Below, one piece after another: positions 24,866-36,651 of a DNA stretch of 64,000 nt. Source of the stretch: Molanna angustata (Eukaryota; Arthropoda; Insecta; Trichoptera; Molannidae); contig OY754978.1 in assembly GCA_963576475.1 (NCBI GenBank), positions 11,586,799 to 11,650,798 on the forward strand, in the 5' to 3' direction. Every line of letters begins with the position of its first letter. Position 1 is the stretch's first letter. Made by a program: the position numbers and the translations under genes. The notes beneath the pieces were generated by a model that was not told where the DNA came from, searched no databases, and saw only the letters and a list, made by a program, of their open reading frames with translations.

Positions 24866-25062
24866 TGTCGCTTTAGCGTATTTGATAAGCCGTTTAGTTT
24901 CTGTGCGGGGGTCCTGGGTTCAATCCCCAGCACAGGAAATTTATTTAATTTCATATCTCCCGCAGTTATCGCTACTCTGGGCTGGAAACACTGGTTGGTT
25001 GGAAGAAATTGCCACATGAAAATAAACTCTCCTCTTGCGGAGGGTGCAGAGGAGTGTTTATT
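24866..25062 (+). mobile_element. SINE-A, near full length
   Basis: Decayed tRNA-like head, then the B-box region gggttcaatccccag, body gggctggaaacactggttgg, gaagaaattgccacatgaaa and the 3' tail ggagggtgcagaggagtgtt running into T/A-rich repeats. Colinear with 46629-46830 and 59964-60150. Confidence 0.85.
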
Positions 25063-25610
25063 TTTATTTATTTTATTTTAATTGAAATATTCGTTTTGAT
25101 GCCATATGTTATAGAATTTATATACATCACCAAATTAAATATCGAATATTTCATTTCTAGACTATCGCAAAAAATGATTCGAGAATCGATAAAAACCTCG
25201 ATTTATTCTAACCTGTTGAGTAATTTCAATCGAATGTACTTTGTTTACGCCCATCTTAAATTAATAGGCAGTAAAATGTTTAATGTTAATTGAAAAACAT
25301 TCGAAAAGAACAAGAAAATATGAAGTAGAAAAAATGTGAGATTTATTTTGACATTAATAGCTCCTGTTGAACACAGAATGGGTTTGTTCGTTGATCAGAT
25401 AAGAAGATAAAGAGTGAATTCCTATAAACCAAATAGGACTATTCATATCATGAGTGGATGAACGAGTTAGACGAATATGTTCTTAGACGAATCACAAGCT
25501 ATTTTAAATTATTCATATATAAATTGTGAGTCATGAACTACTTGAAAAGTAGTCGGTATAAATTAAAAGTCACTGCTAATAATCCATTTTCGCTTCCTCG
25601 TCCTGATACA
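25063..25610. other. No recognised feature
   Basis: AT-rich; the 94-aa frame 25009-25293 starts inside the SINE and runs into unassigned sequence. Confidence 0.45.
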
Positions 25611-25720
25611 AATAATAATAATAATGAGCACTTCCTTGCACCCTGCGCAAGTGTCGAGTTTATTGCCGAACGGCTATTTCTTCCAACTAACCAGTGTTTC
25701 CAGCCCAGAGAAGCAATATT
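25611..25720 (-). mobile_element. SINE-A, 5'-truncated
   Basis: Reverse strand. An (AAT)n run at the left, then cttccttgcaccctgcgcaa, tttattgccg, atttcttccaactaaccagt and ccagcccagagaagcaatat. It stops before the tRNA-like head. Confidence 0.85.
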
Positions 25721-25965
25721 TATTTATTCCAACATTTTTTCTGTTTAACAAGATATATATTTTTTTTAATTATACTGCTCTTAGCCTTTCACAATTTTGA
25801 ATTTTTGATGAGGTAGAGTGCAAGGATGAATATAATGGAATAATTGATGATAGGTATTATAAATATTCTCGATTTTCGAACTTTGGGACACATTTACAAA
25901 ACAATGGAAAATATTTTTTTCCTTCTTCTTATATAATATTAGATCGTAGATCTGTTTTTCGAGAA

Positions 25966-26145
25966 AGCTATTCTTGTGAAGCTGAGGTCCAGCTATCCCT
26001 CCACCTCTTCAATGGTCTTCCGGAGAGGCGATGCCCTGGTGGGATTTCGTTTGCCGTTATGGATGGGATTCGAGATGCATCCATCCTGTTGACATGGTCC
26101 CTCCAGAATCTTCTCCTAGTTCTACCCCATATAAGATTCCATTCT
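25966..26145 (-). pseudogene. LINE C-terminus (WRDHVNRMD type)
   Basis: Reverse-strand frame RRFWRDHVNRMDASRIPSIT, then ANEIPPGHRLSGRPLKRWRD, SWTSASQE and a stop. This is the terminal Arg/Trp-rich region of a non-LTR endonuclease-RT polyprotein: the (G/D)HVxRMD and GRPxxRWRD motifs are the landmarks. Distinct from families W, X and Y. Upstream part lost. Confidence 0.75.
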
Positions 26146-26250
26146 AATAAAATTTGTGTACATTTATTAAGGTGGGCCTATAATATTGTCCCCGTGGAAG
26201 TATATACCAAGTAATAACTAATAATAAATAGGTACCCCAATACCAAGTGC

Positions 26251-26568
26251 TGGAGAGTAAAAACAAATATCTGCAATTAAATATAAAATTTACACATAGA
26301 ATTATAATGTACAGAAGCCGCGTGTAGTACAAATTTCGAATTCAAATGTATGCCAAGTTTTTTTTACACGTGTGTGTACGTATACGGCCGGGCGAGTGAA
26401 ATTCGCCTGTTTCAGCGTAGTTTTAGTTGGCATACATTCATTGCGCTGACTAGGTATCTGTATCATATATAATCTAAGATTTTACACAATAACTCGTCGA
26501 TCTGAGCATTAAATTAATTTATTTCCTTCGCATAAAGACCGACTTTTTCTTTCCGCATTAAAAAAATA
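26251..26568 (+). repeat. Dispersed repeat, longer copy
   Basis: Its two ends (accaagtgctgga...gtaaaaacaaa and the block from cgtcgatctgagcattaaat to ctttttctttccgcatt) match 29422-29562, where about 170 bp between them is missing. The 3' block is nearly identical between copies. Confidence 0.75.
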
Positions 26569-26720
26569 AGGTGGTTACACAGCATGATTTAAAATGTATG
26601 AAAGTAATACAAATCAGAGATAAATAATAATAATAAAAATATATTTAAACACACAACAGTTACAAATCGAAACACATTAGAATATTGAGAATCAAAAGTT
26701 ATATGAATGCTAGATATATA

Positions 26721-26792
26721 AACTGGATATTTGGAAGAAATTGCCACATGGCAATAAACTCGCCACTTGCGCAGGGTGCAAGGAAGTGTTAA
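26721..26792 (+). mobile_element. SINE-A 3' fragment
   Basis: tttggaagaaattgccacat, ggcaataaactcgccacttg and cgcagggtgcaaggaagtgt are all close to the family consensus; the head is missing. Confidence 0.85.
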
Positions 26793-27837
26793 TTAATAAA
26801 TTACATTTTTACTAACATACTTGTATATATATTTTTACAAAATATTTTTTAAGCGTATTATTTTTTTCTATATTGAACCAAAATTAAAGACGATCATAAA
26901 ATTGAAAATAAATTACGTTCATTTATATTTTTAAATAGGTAATCAATTGTCTATTTAAAAATATAAATGAACTAAAGGTTACTAAAATATTCAGAAAACA
27001 ATAAGAGTATCTACCTATATTCACGTTTTTTCTGATTTATTGCTATAAAGGGTCTTATGTCTTAATCAAATCGTAATCTATTATATAATTTATTGTACAT
27101 AAATAAAAAAAAAGATTAACAGTTTGATTTGATACCTGATTTGGTAAAGCGGTTTATTAATTTGGTAGTCGAATAAACAAGTCTTAAAAAAGTAAAAAAA
27201 GGCAGTGAACACGAGGTCGTGACCCGGGCGTGGCACGGATAGATTTATCAAATAGTGATAGATACGTTAACTAACACTACAACTGTAAATTAAATGTTGC
27301 CGATAAATTGTGCTTTGGTATGCTACCACGTTGACAATCAGACAGACATACAGACGAACAAATGCAATAGAATCCAATAAATTTTATAATGACATTAGTT
27401 AATTTTATAGATTTACAGGTGAAATGTGCGCGTTCGTAATACGGAAGATAAACAACTAATATAAATATTTCTCACATTTAAATACAAATATATTTTTATA
27501 ATGAAATAGTTTAAATTTATTATTTCACATTTTTTATATTAAATTCTCAATAGGCATCATGAAGAGAGTGCTTACAATGAGTCTCGTAATGACGTTTTTA
27601 TATAGGTATAGGTATGGCGTATTACATATGGCGTATGGTGTATGATGGAATTTTGTATTCTATACATATATACATAGGTACATAACGCCTAAACTATATT
27701 ATATTGGATCGACTTTCTATTGATATCATATTGATTAAAATGAAATGGAAATTACATTTGATTTGAGCTGAGTTGACATCCGATCATTTTCAAAATGCTC
27801 TCACGTGCTGAAAAGTTTTTTTTTATTTTGGTTTTTT
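26793..27837. other. Unassigned, contains one hairpin
   Basis: Nothing coding. A perfect 22-bp inverted repeat lies at 26917-26972. Confidence 0.5.
26917..26972. repeat. Perfect 22-bp inverted repeat
   Basis: gttcatttatatttttaaat(ag) at 26917-26938 and its exact complement at 26951-26972, with a 12-bp spacer. Confidence 0.9.
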
Positions 27838-27997
27838 GTTTTATTTATTTATATAAAAATACACTTTTTTTCTTGTATATAGTAACAAGTATTACATAAT
27901 ATTATATTTAAATTACATTATTTTCTTTTTATATGTCAGATATTATACTATTGTCTTAAACTGCCTCACTAGGTAAAAACCTGTTCTAGGACAGTTT
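27838..27997 (-). mobile_element. LINE-like 3' end with nested stem-loop
   Basis: Reverse strand. Stem-loop at 27958-27997 (outer stem aaactg/cagttt, core agaacaggtttttacctagt), then about 120 bp of AT-rich sequence ending in a taaataaataaa tail at 27838-27850. Confidence 0.6.
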
Positions 27998-28151
27998 ATA
28001 TTTTTTCGTTTTAAATAATGTTCAATTAAAAAGTTTATACTTCATTAAAAATACATTTAGGGATTGTCAACTTTTAGAAAAGAAAAATAATTGTGTGCAC
28101 AAATTATGTAATGGTGAATTCAGTGTTGGCCACAACCCACGTGTTTTAATT

Positions 28152-28434
28152 AAAAAAAAACGAATGAATATGCCCCTAAACTAAGCATAAATAATATTTT
28201 TTTAATAATAATTGAACATTAAAAAAAATAATTGTTAGTTGTCAGTTAGACAAAAAGTTTGCAGACAATTAACAATTTACAAAAATTAACAACTTTTCCA
28301 TCTCAAAAGGACCATGCTCAGCTATGTTGTAGTATATGCTTGTGCTGTAGGTGGATGGAAAGAGGTCGTGTCAGCATTCGAATTCGCGACTAATGGATTC
28401 CTAACCCAGCGCGTAAACTGCTCTGCAACCAACC
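28152..28434 (-). mobile_element. SINE-C, interrupted copy
   Basis: The 3' end at the left (cgaatgaatatgcccctaaa ctaagcataaat) and the head plus body at the right (gcttgtgctgtagg, attcgaattcgcgac, cccagcgcg) are separated by about 145 bp of foreign sequence (28193-28335). The interrupting DNA is unidentified. Confidence 0.7.
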
Positions 28435-29147
28435 AAACAAATCGTTCCGTCTTAATCTCACAAGCCAAAACGATGAATGAATTTTGTCCTGTGCAGATAT
28501 TTGCATGATCTATATTTGTGACAAAATATTAAATATCTATGGATCCCATTAAGACGTAGCCTGTATGTGAGAGACATAATCAATATAGATCGAAAAAAAA
28601 TCCTATATTTTTTTCATTCTTTTATATTTTTTTATGACAAGCGTTTCAATCTCAATTTTAAATATTTATTTAGAAAATTTCAGGTGAAAAATGTGACCGT
28701 TTCATGTGACCTAAGGCTAAGAGTTTTATAGATAAACAATTTATATTGATTTTTTCATCCGGCGTGGGAAGTAACAATATAGGCTGTATGTAGCTACTAA
28801 CTAGATGGGTGATTTATGTTAGAAAGATACAAGCACTAACTCAGGTCACGGACAACGAACTTCATTAATTATAAATTTAAAATGAACGCACCGACTTTAT
28901 TGAAATGTGACCTGTTGTACATTAAAATATATTGAAAACATTTTGTTGATTAATGAAGTGTGCATACGAAATTAATGTGTAAAGCTTTTTTCACGCATAC
29001 CGGAAACCGGAAAGTTAACCTCCGAAGAACATAATATAAAGTTTGATAAAGTAATGTGTTTTTTAACTTAATATTTAAATAAGTATTTTATATTAACACT
29101 TGTCAGTGCTGTAAATATATTTATTTTAATATTATATTTAGTATCCT
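28435..29147. other. No recognised feature
   Basis: AT-rich, unassigned. Confidence 0.45.
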
Positions 29148-29205
29148 CTTACGGAACACTTGAAAACAATGATAATAGAAAAAGTGGAAACACTGTTCTA
29201 TGTCG
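29148..29205 (+). repeat. Dispersed repeat D fragment
   Basis: cttacggaacacttgaaaac and gaaaaagtggaaacactgtt match the end region of the D copies at 10801-11028 and 46848-47100. Confidence 0.55.
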
Positions 29206-29421
29206 GTGCACTTTATCATATATTATTGTAATTACATATATCCATGTTACTGCACATATCACATATAATAAGAATTTGAATTCGATTTGATTTTTTTGTA
29301 GCTTTGGCTAAGCAAAGGATAAAAAATTCCATAGCAGAACATCAAGACTTATTTTATTGTATGCTTTCTCTATACGATTTTCTTTGAGGAATTGTTTCGT
29401 TGAAAATAAATCACTATACAT

Positions 29422-29562
29422 ACCAAGTGCTGGATAGTAAAAACAAACATCTACAATTAAATATACAAACTTTTTCATTAATTTACATAATAAGTCGTCG
29501 ATCTGAGCATTAAATTAATTTATTTCCTTCGCATAAAGACCGACTTTTTCTTTCCGCATTCT
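29422..29562 (+). repeat. Dispersed repeat, internally deleted copy
   Basis: Partner of 26251-26568 in the same orientation; see that entry. Confidence 0.75.
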
Positions 29563-31505
29563 GTAGATGTTATCCATCGAAGCTTTTTAACAGCAAAAGG
29601 CTTCAAACAGTTAGTGAATTGTCAGTACTCTATATACAAGTACCGTTAGTACACTCGTATATACCTCCCTTGTAAGATTTACAAAGTATTCTAGGTCTGT
29701 CAATCAATCTTGTAGCAGATAAATGCATTCATTTACATCTATCAATAGCTCTATTTCAATCCATATGCTCTTTAAAAATTTTATAGGATTGATTTAGCCA
29801 TAAAATGATGGAAAATTCTACATGTTCACTGTTCCCTACAAGGCGATCGTGGAATTTAAATGTGCATTTTTTGCCGAGACATAAAGGAATTCTTTGGCTT
29901 TTTTCATTTACACTTTGATTTATACGATACCAACATATAAATATCATCGATCAATTCATTTGATGACATCAATTAATTTCTTAGTTATAGCCGGAGGCAA
30001 AGATTTTGACGAAAATCTTTTAACAAAATACTAAGAAAAACAAAATAAAATTAAATACATATCACAGCACTAATATTTTTTGGTCAAATATGATTACTTT
30101 TTTTTCTTCCAACGAATGTCTAATTTCAATTTAATATTGTTTTTAGACGTATATTTGTTTAAGCAAAAAAATGTATTTAAAATACACGTCTGTTTTAGGT
30201 AAAATGTGAACTTTATATTTCTTTGGACAAGACTTGTTTGACTCTTTAGAAAAAATATTAGAGTTCAATGAACTACACAAGTAATCGTTCACATTTTTCC
30301 AATGTACATATTATCTTTGAACGTTTTACTATGAAACTTTTGTTCTTTAACAAAACGAAAAGACTACTTTTCCAGTAGTTAAGTCCATTAGAGGATTTTT
30401 AATATTTTGGCATATGAAATGACTATGTATAAATATACCTATATTTGTTTAGAAGTTTGAACCTCTTTTAAGACTGGGCCCTTATGCTTTGCATGATCCT
30501 GGTGTTAAGTAGACCTCTGCGTTTACCAAGTAGTCTTTGTCTTTAGTTCAGTTAGTAATAAGTTAATGTCAGTTCTGTCAATACCCAGACCAAACATCGG
30601 ATCATATCCTGTGATTGTTGCCACCCGATGGTGTCCTCTTATAGATTGGAGCTCCTCGTTGCTGTCCGTGGGCCTCTTCAAAGTCCCATTAGATATACGG
30701 ATTTTGTGATCTCGAAGAACAATTTAAAAGCTTTTAAGAAGTTCTTGCATAGCTATTGTGACTTACTATTTATTGATTCCCATTTAGTTAATAAACAGAG
30801 ATCTTGGTCACACCTCTGATATTTTTCATTTTAACGGATCTGAAGAGTTAATGACAGTCCACGAGTGTGAATCTTCTATTCACATTCGTCGATTGTTCTT
30901 TTTGCACTATGGTGCCGAGATTGCCAATCTAGGGGGCTCCGTGAGCTACTTTTCGTTTTATGCATTTTTTTCTTGTCGAGTAAAAAAAGAAGAGGCCGTT
31001 TACAGTCCCCATATGCAGAGCGGGTGGTGGTTGCAGTAGTGAACTTTAATTTCAAAAATGAACTTCAATAAATTTACCCACAAAAAGCTCGAAGAACTAA
31101 AATTTCCCTTGAATCTGTTGACAATAGATAAAACGTATGTGTCATAAGATTGTATTTTAGCCGCCGATATATATGTAAGTTAAATTACTAGCCATAAATG
31201 ATGCGATTGTCGGCTTTATGTCTTGTGTTCATTGATTATAAAATATAATGGAGTATCCTGCTGTGAATTGGGGCCCACAAATTTCGATTCATGTACATTA
31301 ATTTCGATATTTTACCAAATACTTTTGTCACAATTTGAATAAAATACATATTATATGAATGTTATTCTTTTCAAAGGAAGTGTGATACACGAAAGAACGT
31401 TTTTAAAACCGGTTATGAGTTTCATATAGTTTTCAAAAATCTTTTTAATGGCAAATTGATTAAACAATAAATTGTGCTTAATATAAGCTCTAAAGCTTTT
31501 GTAAT
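29563..31505. other. Mostly unassigned
   Basis: Around 30470-30530 the block gactgggcccttatgctttg resembles 47860-47900 (gctgggccctcgtgcgtgac), a possible short dispersed repeat. The segment 30600-31030 is less AT-rich with two 62-63-aa forward frames but no recognisable motif. Confidence 0.4.
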
Positions 31506-31509
31506 ACAA

Positions 31510-31558
31510 ATATATATATATATATATATTTATTTATTTATTTATTTATTTATTTATT
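31510..31558. repeat. (TA)n then (TTTA)n microsatellite
   Basis: About ten TA units followed by seven TTTA units. Read on the reverse strand the TTTA part is the TAAA tail of the LINE-like 3' end to the right. Confidence 0.9.
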
Positions 31559-31770
31559 ATAAATCCTTTTTTTTTACAAATATAATAATATATTATGTAT
31601 GTACAATATAACTTGATAAGGTAGTAAATAAAGTGTATAGTAGTAGGTATAATTAACTTAAAATTAATGTTAATGTTTTTTTCTCTTCACTTACTTATTA
31701 TAGTGTTTATGTTTTGCAAATGATTTCTGGATAAGACACTCCACTAGGCCAATGTCTGTGTCGGAGTGCC
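31528..31770 (-). mobile_element. LINE-like 3' end with nested stem-loop and (TAAA)n tail
   Basis: Reverse strand. Stem-loop at 31735-31770 (outer stem ggcactcc/ggagtgtc, core gacattggcctagt), then about 180 bp of AT-rich 3' sequence and the TAAA tail. The cleanest of the four examples for tail structure. Confidence 0.65.
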
Positions 31771-31942
31771 ATTATTAGTTATGTATTAGTTACCTATATT
31801 TACACCTTATAAGATGTTTGAGCAATATATACAAAAAGTGGAAAATTACTTCCAGAAATGACTAGGTAAATATGTATACTTTATTTATATTTCAGTTTTT
31901 GTTAATGCGAAATTTATCTAAAAGAAAAGCATATTACGTGTA

Positions 31943-32249
31943 CAGGGCCGGAGAAACGTGTTGTTGCGCCCGTAGCAATATATTTGAAACCGCCCCCGAC
32001 CCTACAGTTTTTTGGAATATTAAATGTAGAACAATTTAAAATTATTTAAAATTACATCGGGTCTAAAATTACAAATCATTGACATTTTTTTACATACCCA
32101 CCATCACGCCGAGTTTCTTTCCGAGTAGGCAAAGAGAACCGAGCTCCATACCTGCGGATTTTTTATTTATATAATTAAAATCTTAGGATTATAAGCGCCG
32201 TTTTTTAGACAATCGCCCTCACTTCATGTTCATGATTTATCCGGCCCTT
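31943..32249. mobile_element. hAT-type non-autonomous element with 8-bp TSD
   Basis: tacgtgta is duplicated exactly at 31935-31942 and 32250-32257. The ends are cagggccgg and ccggccctt, inverted repeats of 8 bp with one terminal change. No transposase. A LINE-W tail fragment lies inside (32087-32150), so part of the 307 bp is a later insertion. Confidence 0.85.
32087..32150 (-). mobile_element. LINE-W tail fragment inside a hAT element
   Basis: Reverse strand: gagctcggttctctttgcct, a degraded acccgcaag block and cggcgtgatggtgggtatgt. Flanking attttttta-like runs could be its target duplication but are too simple to rely on. Confidence 0.7.
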
Positions 32250-32257
32250 TACGTGTA

Positions 32258-33289
32258 TAATTAGTATTTTTATATTAAATGACATACTTAAAAATAAAAT
32301 AAATACTTACACCACTAATGTATAGGTTACTAAAATACTAACGTACGCTGGATAAAACCAATGATAGTCTGGGTTTGATTCCTGCTTAGAATTATTTCAT
32401 ACATAGAGTTTGCTTATTTTAAAGAATATAATTATGAAGGTGTGTTGACGATTATATTTGTTTGAATATATTCGATGTTAAAAAATCTATAATAAATAAT
32501 AATAAACACTAAAAAAATTCAACACTTGAAGGAAGACATGATATAAATATGATACTTAATTCAAGGCAATAAAACTGAAACATAATATGATATTATTTAG
32601 TTGTGTATTACCGATGCTTTAATTTGAAATACGAAACTGGAATTATCGAGCTATGTCGATTATTATGTCAGTATCAAATTTTGACATTCAAAAAAAAAAT
32701 TGATGTCTATATCAAATATTACTTTTTGCTTTCAACTAAGGTGGGATACTTCGATGGTTTAGTGCACAAATGTGGTAAGTACTTTTTTTTTCAAATCGAG
32801 ATATGTACACAAAAATGTTTGATTCTTCATTGAAAAGAATTATTATATGTGTACGATAAATGATAGACATTAATTATTATTGACAATATGTGGTAAATAC
32901 AAATAAGTAGCCAAGTATTAATGAAATATTACATACATTTCAAAAATATATTTAACTCCGGTTTGTCTCAGTACAAGAACGCGTTGCTTAGAGCCCTACA
33001 CCCCGCTACCGCTACCGCCATCATGCATACATAACTAACATAATGTTTCTTTCTTTATTTATGTATATTGACAGTTTTTTTTATCATTTTAATGCATCAT
33101 TCATTGATTATTGAATTGTTTTATTCTTTCTAGTTAGTAATTTATGATGTGTTTTGGTTCTAATTTTTTTATAATTTTCTTATTTTCGGTTTTTTGTATG
33201 GTATCTAGTGATTTTATATCATTTCTAGATTTTTAGTTATTATGCTTTTTGACTTTGTTTTGTAAATCCATTATTATTATAATTGTTTT
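32258..33289. other. No recognised feature
   Basis: AT-rich. 32990-33020 is a small GC-rich patch (ccccgctaccgctaccgcc) without assignable context. Confidence 0.45.
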
Positions 33290-33412
33290 TTATTTTGTAG
33301 CTCATCGATTTCATCATTTTTTTGTTAAATATTTTGTTGTAAATACTGTATATGTTTTTTTATTGTAAAAGGCTTCTAGCCGTATATAGAAATAAATAAA
33401 TAAATAAATAAA
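33290..33412 (+). mobile_element. LINE 3' end with (AAAT)n tail
   Basis: aaaaggcttctagccgtata followed by gaaataaataaataaataaa. The same tail is seen in reverse at 14211-14399 and 44363-44412. Upstream limit not determined. Confidence 0.6.
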
Positions 33413-34135
33413 AATGGTCCCATACATAAAAATATTTTGTTGCACTTACCACAGTTGTGCACTGAACCATCGACTTATAAATTATTTTAAGAGCGTTGTG
33501 ATGGTGAGATATCAGAAGGATATGAAGGATAGGTGCCAGCATATAGAAAGGACTGGAGAATAGGTTAGGCCATACAGCATTTTTTCGAATCTACTTAGAA
33601 AGCGGTCTTAAAGGTTGCTTTTTGGATACTATTAATTTAATAAAAAATATATTTTATATATTTTTTTTAATACATTTGCCTCAAGTTTAAAACCGTAAAA
33701 AATTATTTATGGTCGTCGCAATACGTAGAATGTAGCAGTTACAATAAATATGTCATTTTAGGTGCATTAGTACGTGTTGTTCTAGTGTGTCACACGTCAT
33801 TCGTCGATTTGAAAGGGAGTAAATGTTGGTTAATTTAGGAAGAGCTGTTAGCCGCGCTGTAATATGTAGTTAATTTGATCGGATGTTTGTTGTCAATATT
33901 AAAATTACTTATTCTACCCGCAAAAATCTTTAATATTTAGTTTGGTAAAAATCAAGAAATTTCAAACATCTAAAATAATTCATATTTTCCAAAAAAAAAC
34001 ATCCTAAAACCAGCTTCAAGTATCAGTATAGGGCCAAAAGTACTGTTGAATTTGAAAATCAAAAATGCAGTTACAATCTAAATATGTATGCGCAATTTTT
34101 AATATTAATAATAATAAATAGAATTTATAAAGCGC
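33413..34135. other. No recognised feature
   Basis: AT-rich, unassigned. Confidence 0.45.
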
Positions 34136-34545
34136 CGACGTTTAGTGATACAAGATCACTCCAAGGGCGCTGTAGCTAATTTGTTGGCCCTACGAAACAA
34201 GGCAGTCTTTAGAAGTTTACCGAAGGTGTCAATGCTCTGAACTCCACGCATTTTAAGGGGTAATTTATTCCATTTTAAAGGCCCGTTCACACTAAAATCG
34301 CGATCATATTAAACCGCCTTATTGACTGTTCTATTCTTTTAAAGAGTTGGTACTCTGTAATCCAGATGATCTCAATGTAAGCTGTCTTCCTGATGGAACA
34401 TTATTTTTGCACAGTTCTTGAATGTAGTGTGGAGCCGAGTAGTTCAGAGCCTTAAACACCATCAGGCATAACTTATAGTCTACTAGTTCTGAACATCCAA
34501 CCAGTGCAGTTTGTTAGAGACCCCTTTCGCAAAGATATGTTAAAA
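34136..34545 (-). pseudogene. CR1/L2-like LINE ORF C-terminus
   Basis: Reverse strand. In several frames: LHWLDVQN, then a YKLCLMVFKALN-like segment, SAPHYIQELC, the RSSGLQ region, and in one long phase FSVNGPLKWNKLPLKMRGVQ, SIDTFGKLLKTALFRRANKL. The order (LHWLPV, FKALxxLAPxYL, LRSS, WNxLPxxxR, LxTFKxxLKTxLF) is the C-terminal signature of CR1/L2/Rex-type non-LTR elements. Frameshifts and stops in the first half. It aligns with 52060-52600 in the same orientation. Confidence 0.8.
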
Positions 34546-35202
34546 AATAATATACTCCATACATGGACGGCCCAGCCTATTGGAGAATGAAAGTAATTGG
34601 TGTGCCCAATAGTGATCACGACCCTCAAGAGAGAGGACTAAGAAAAATAATAAAAAGAAGAGATAGCCCGTTCAATGATTTATTTTATTTTGAGATTTAA
34701 GCTCGGATCCAATAGGTTACTAAACCAGCGAATTAAAAACCGATTCCTCTTAACTCTTCCACGTGTAAGAGTGGTAATAATTAATTCACGAACTCGAAGT
34801 ATGCAGAATAACACACCCCGAGACATTGTAAAAAAATTATTTCAATGTTTCGTTTAACAATAATTATTATTAATAAATTTATAACGCAGTGTCTGTAATC
34901 ATTGAAAACTGAACTCGTTATTGTAAGAGCAAAAAACACTTACAATTCCGGTTTACAATAAAACTATAAAAAACTCGTGTTGATCATTCATTATTAGTTT
35001 ATTTGTTAGCATTATAATGTATATAAGAACGGTAAATAAAGTAGATTATAAACAGTTTTTTATACCCATTTTTATTCCATATCATTTTGTATAGAAATAT
35101 TTAATTCTTCTTTTTTGTAGTAAGCATAGAAGTGTTTTGTAGTATATAATATTGTTTAAATAGTGATGCCGTTCCAAGATTAAGTTAAGATGTTTTATTT
35201 AA
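34546..35202. other. Mostly unassigned
   Basis: 34695-34745 (ggttactaaaccagcgaatt, aaaaaccgattcc) and 42850-42900 share a block resembling a decayed SINE-C head in reverse. Nothing else recognised. Confidence 0.45.
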
Positions 35203-35999
35203 CTACTAGCTTTTATGTCCCGCCGTTGGCCAAGAATGTAAAATTGTGAAAGAAAAAGCAATCGTTTTTATAATATTGTCACCCAATTATTTTGCAATAT
35301 CAGACTATGAAAAGTGGTTTGAAATTTGATTGAGTTTAAGTATTGTAAAATGTTCAAGTGATGGCCACAACCCATTCTTTTTTATATATTGCTATAAAGT
35401 GTGAATGAAGTATAATATTTATACAATTTCTGCTCGCATGGACTATGCGTAATGGTTTTAAATATGACTGTTTATCAACGTTGTAAAGAGATTGATTTGG
35501 CCACAACCCCCATTTTTAAATATTATCATCGAAAACAAATTGTAATGTGTACCTATTGAAAATTTAGTAATTTTGGATGTTGGGATGTGGTTAAAATTTG
35601 ATTAAACAAACGTAGGTACTGAAAAGATCTAGTATTGGTCACATCCCATTCGTTTTTATATTTTTTCATCAAGTGTGCATTATATTTTTGCTCAATTTGA
35701 CTGAAAGTCTTCATTAACGAAGAAGAAGAAGACTTGAACTATAGTAAATAGTTTTTAATTTGAATATAAATGTTGTGAAGAGTTCAGTAATGGCCACAAC
35801 CCCCATTCTTTAAATATTAGGTGTTGAAAATTATTCAAAATAGGATGATATAAATGGTTTAAATTTAATTAAACAAAAGTATTGAAAAGATTCTAGTGCA
35901 GGTTATATCGTCACATCCCATATCCCATTCATTTCATATGTATTTTCATCAAGTGTGCATATCGTTAATAATATTTCTGCACAATAGACTATTAGACTT

Positions 36000-36480
36000 A
36001 AAACTAACCCAAAAGACTAAATAAAAAAGAGAAAAATAAGTATAAGACTATAAGAAATAGTTTGTATAAAAAACTATTCCAATGGTCTACATAAAATAAG
36101 TAAAAATACATATACCTAATAGAAGAATTAGACTATTGGAAATATATTGTATAAAAGCTCACCCAAAGGTCTACAAAAAAGAAGAAGAAGAATATTTAGA
36201 CTATTGGAAATAGTTTGTATAAATATTGACCAAAAGGTCTACATAAAAGAAAATGAATAAGACTATTGGAAATAGTTTGTATTAAAACTCTCCCAAAAGT
36301 CTACGTACTTAAATGAAGAAGAAAAATAATTAGACTAAAGGAAATAATTTTTATAAAAAAATGACCCAAATGTATACATAAAAGAAGAAGAAGATGAATT
36401 AGACAATAGGAAATAGTTTGTATAAAAACTGCCCTAAGGGTCTACATAAAATTAAGAAGAAACAGAATTAGACTCCAGGA
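36000..36480. repeat. Tandem array in repeat F, period about 70-80 bp
   Basis: About six units of gactattggaaatagtttgt, a-rich linker, ctcacccaaaggtctacata and an (AGA)n stretch of varying length. The same unit forms the longer array at 57840-58760. Confidence 0.85.
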
Positions 36481-36650
36481 CCCGCCGCTTCAGGCCCTTC
36501 AGTACCTCCCGTCCCTTTAATCCCTCATTACGTCCCTTCCCATCAGACCCTTCACTACCTTCCGTCCCTTCAGGCAGTTTTATACCTCCCGTCCCTTCAG
36601 GCCCTTTAGTGCATCTCTTCCCTTCATTACATCCCGTCCCATCAGTCGGT
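36481..36650. repeat. Pyrimidine-rich degenerate tandem island
   Basis: About 170 bp of C/T-rich sequence built on variants of cccgtcccttcaggccctt (about 20 bp). It stands out sharply from the AT-rich surroundings and has no counterpart in copy B. Confidence 0.75.
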
Positions 36651-36651
36651 T

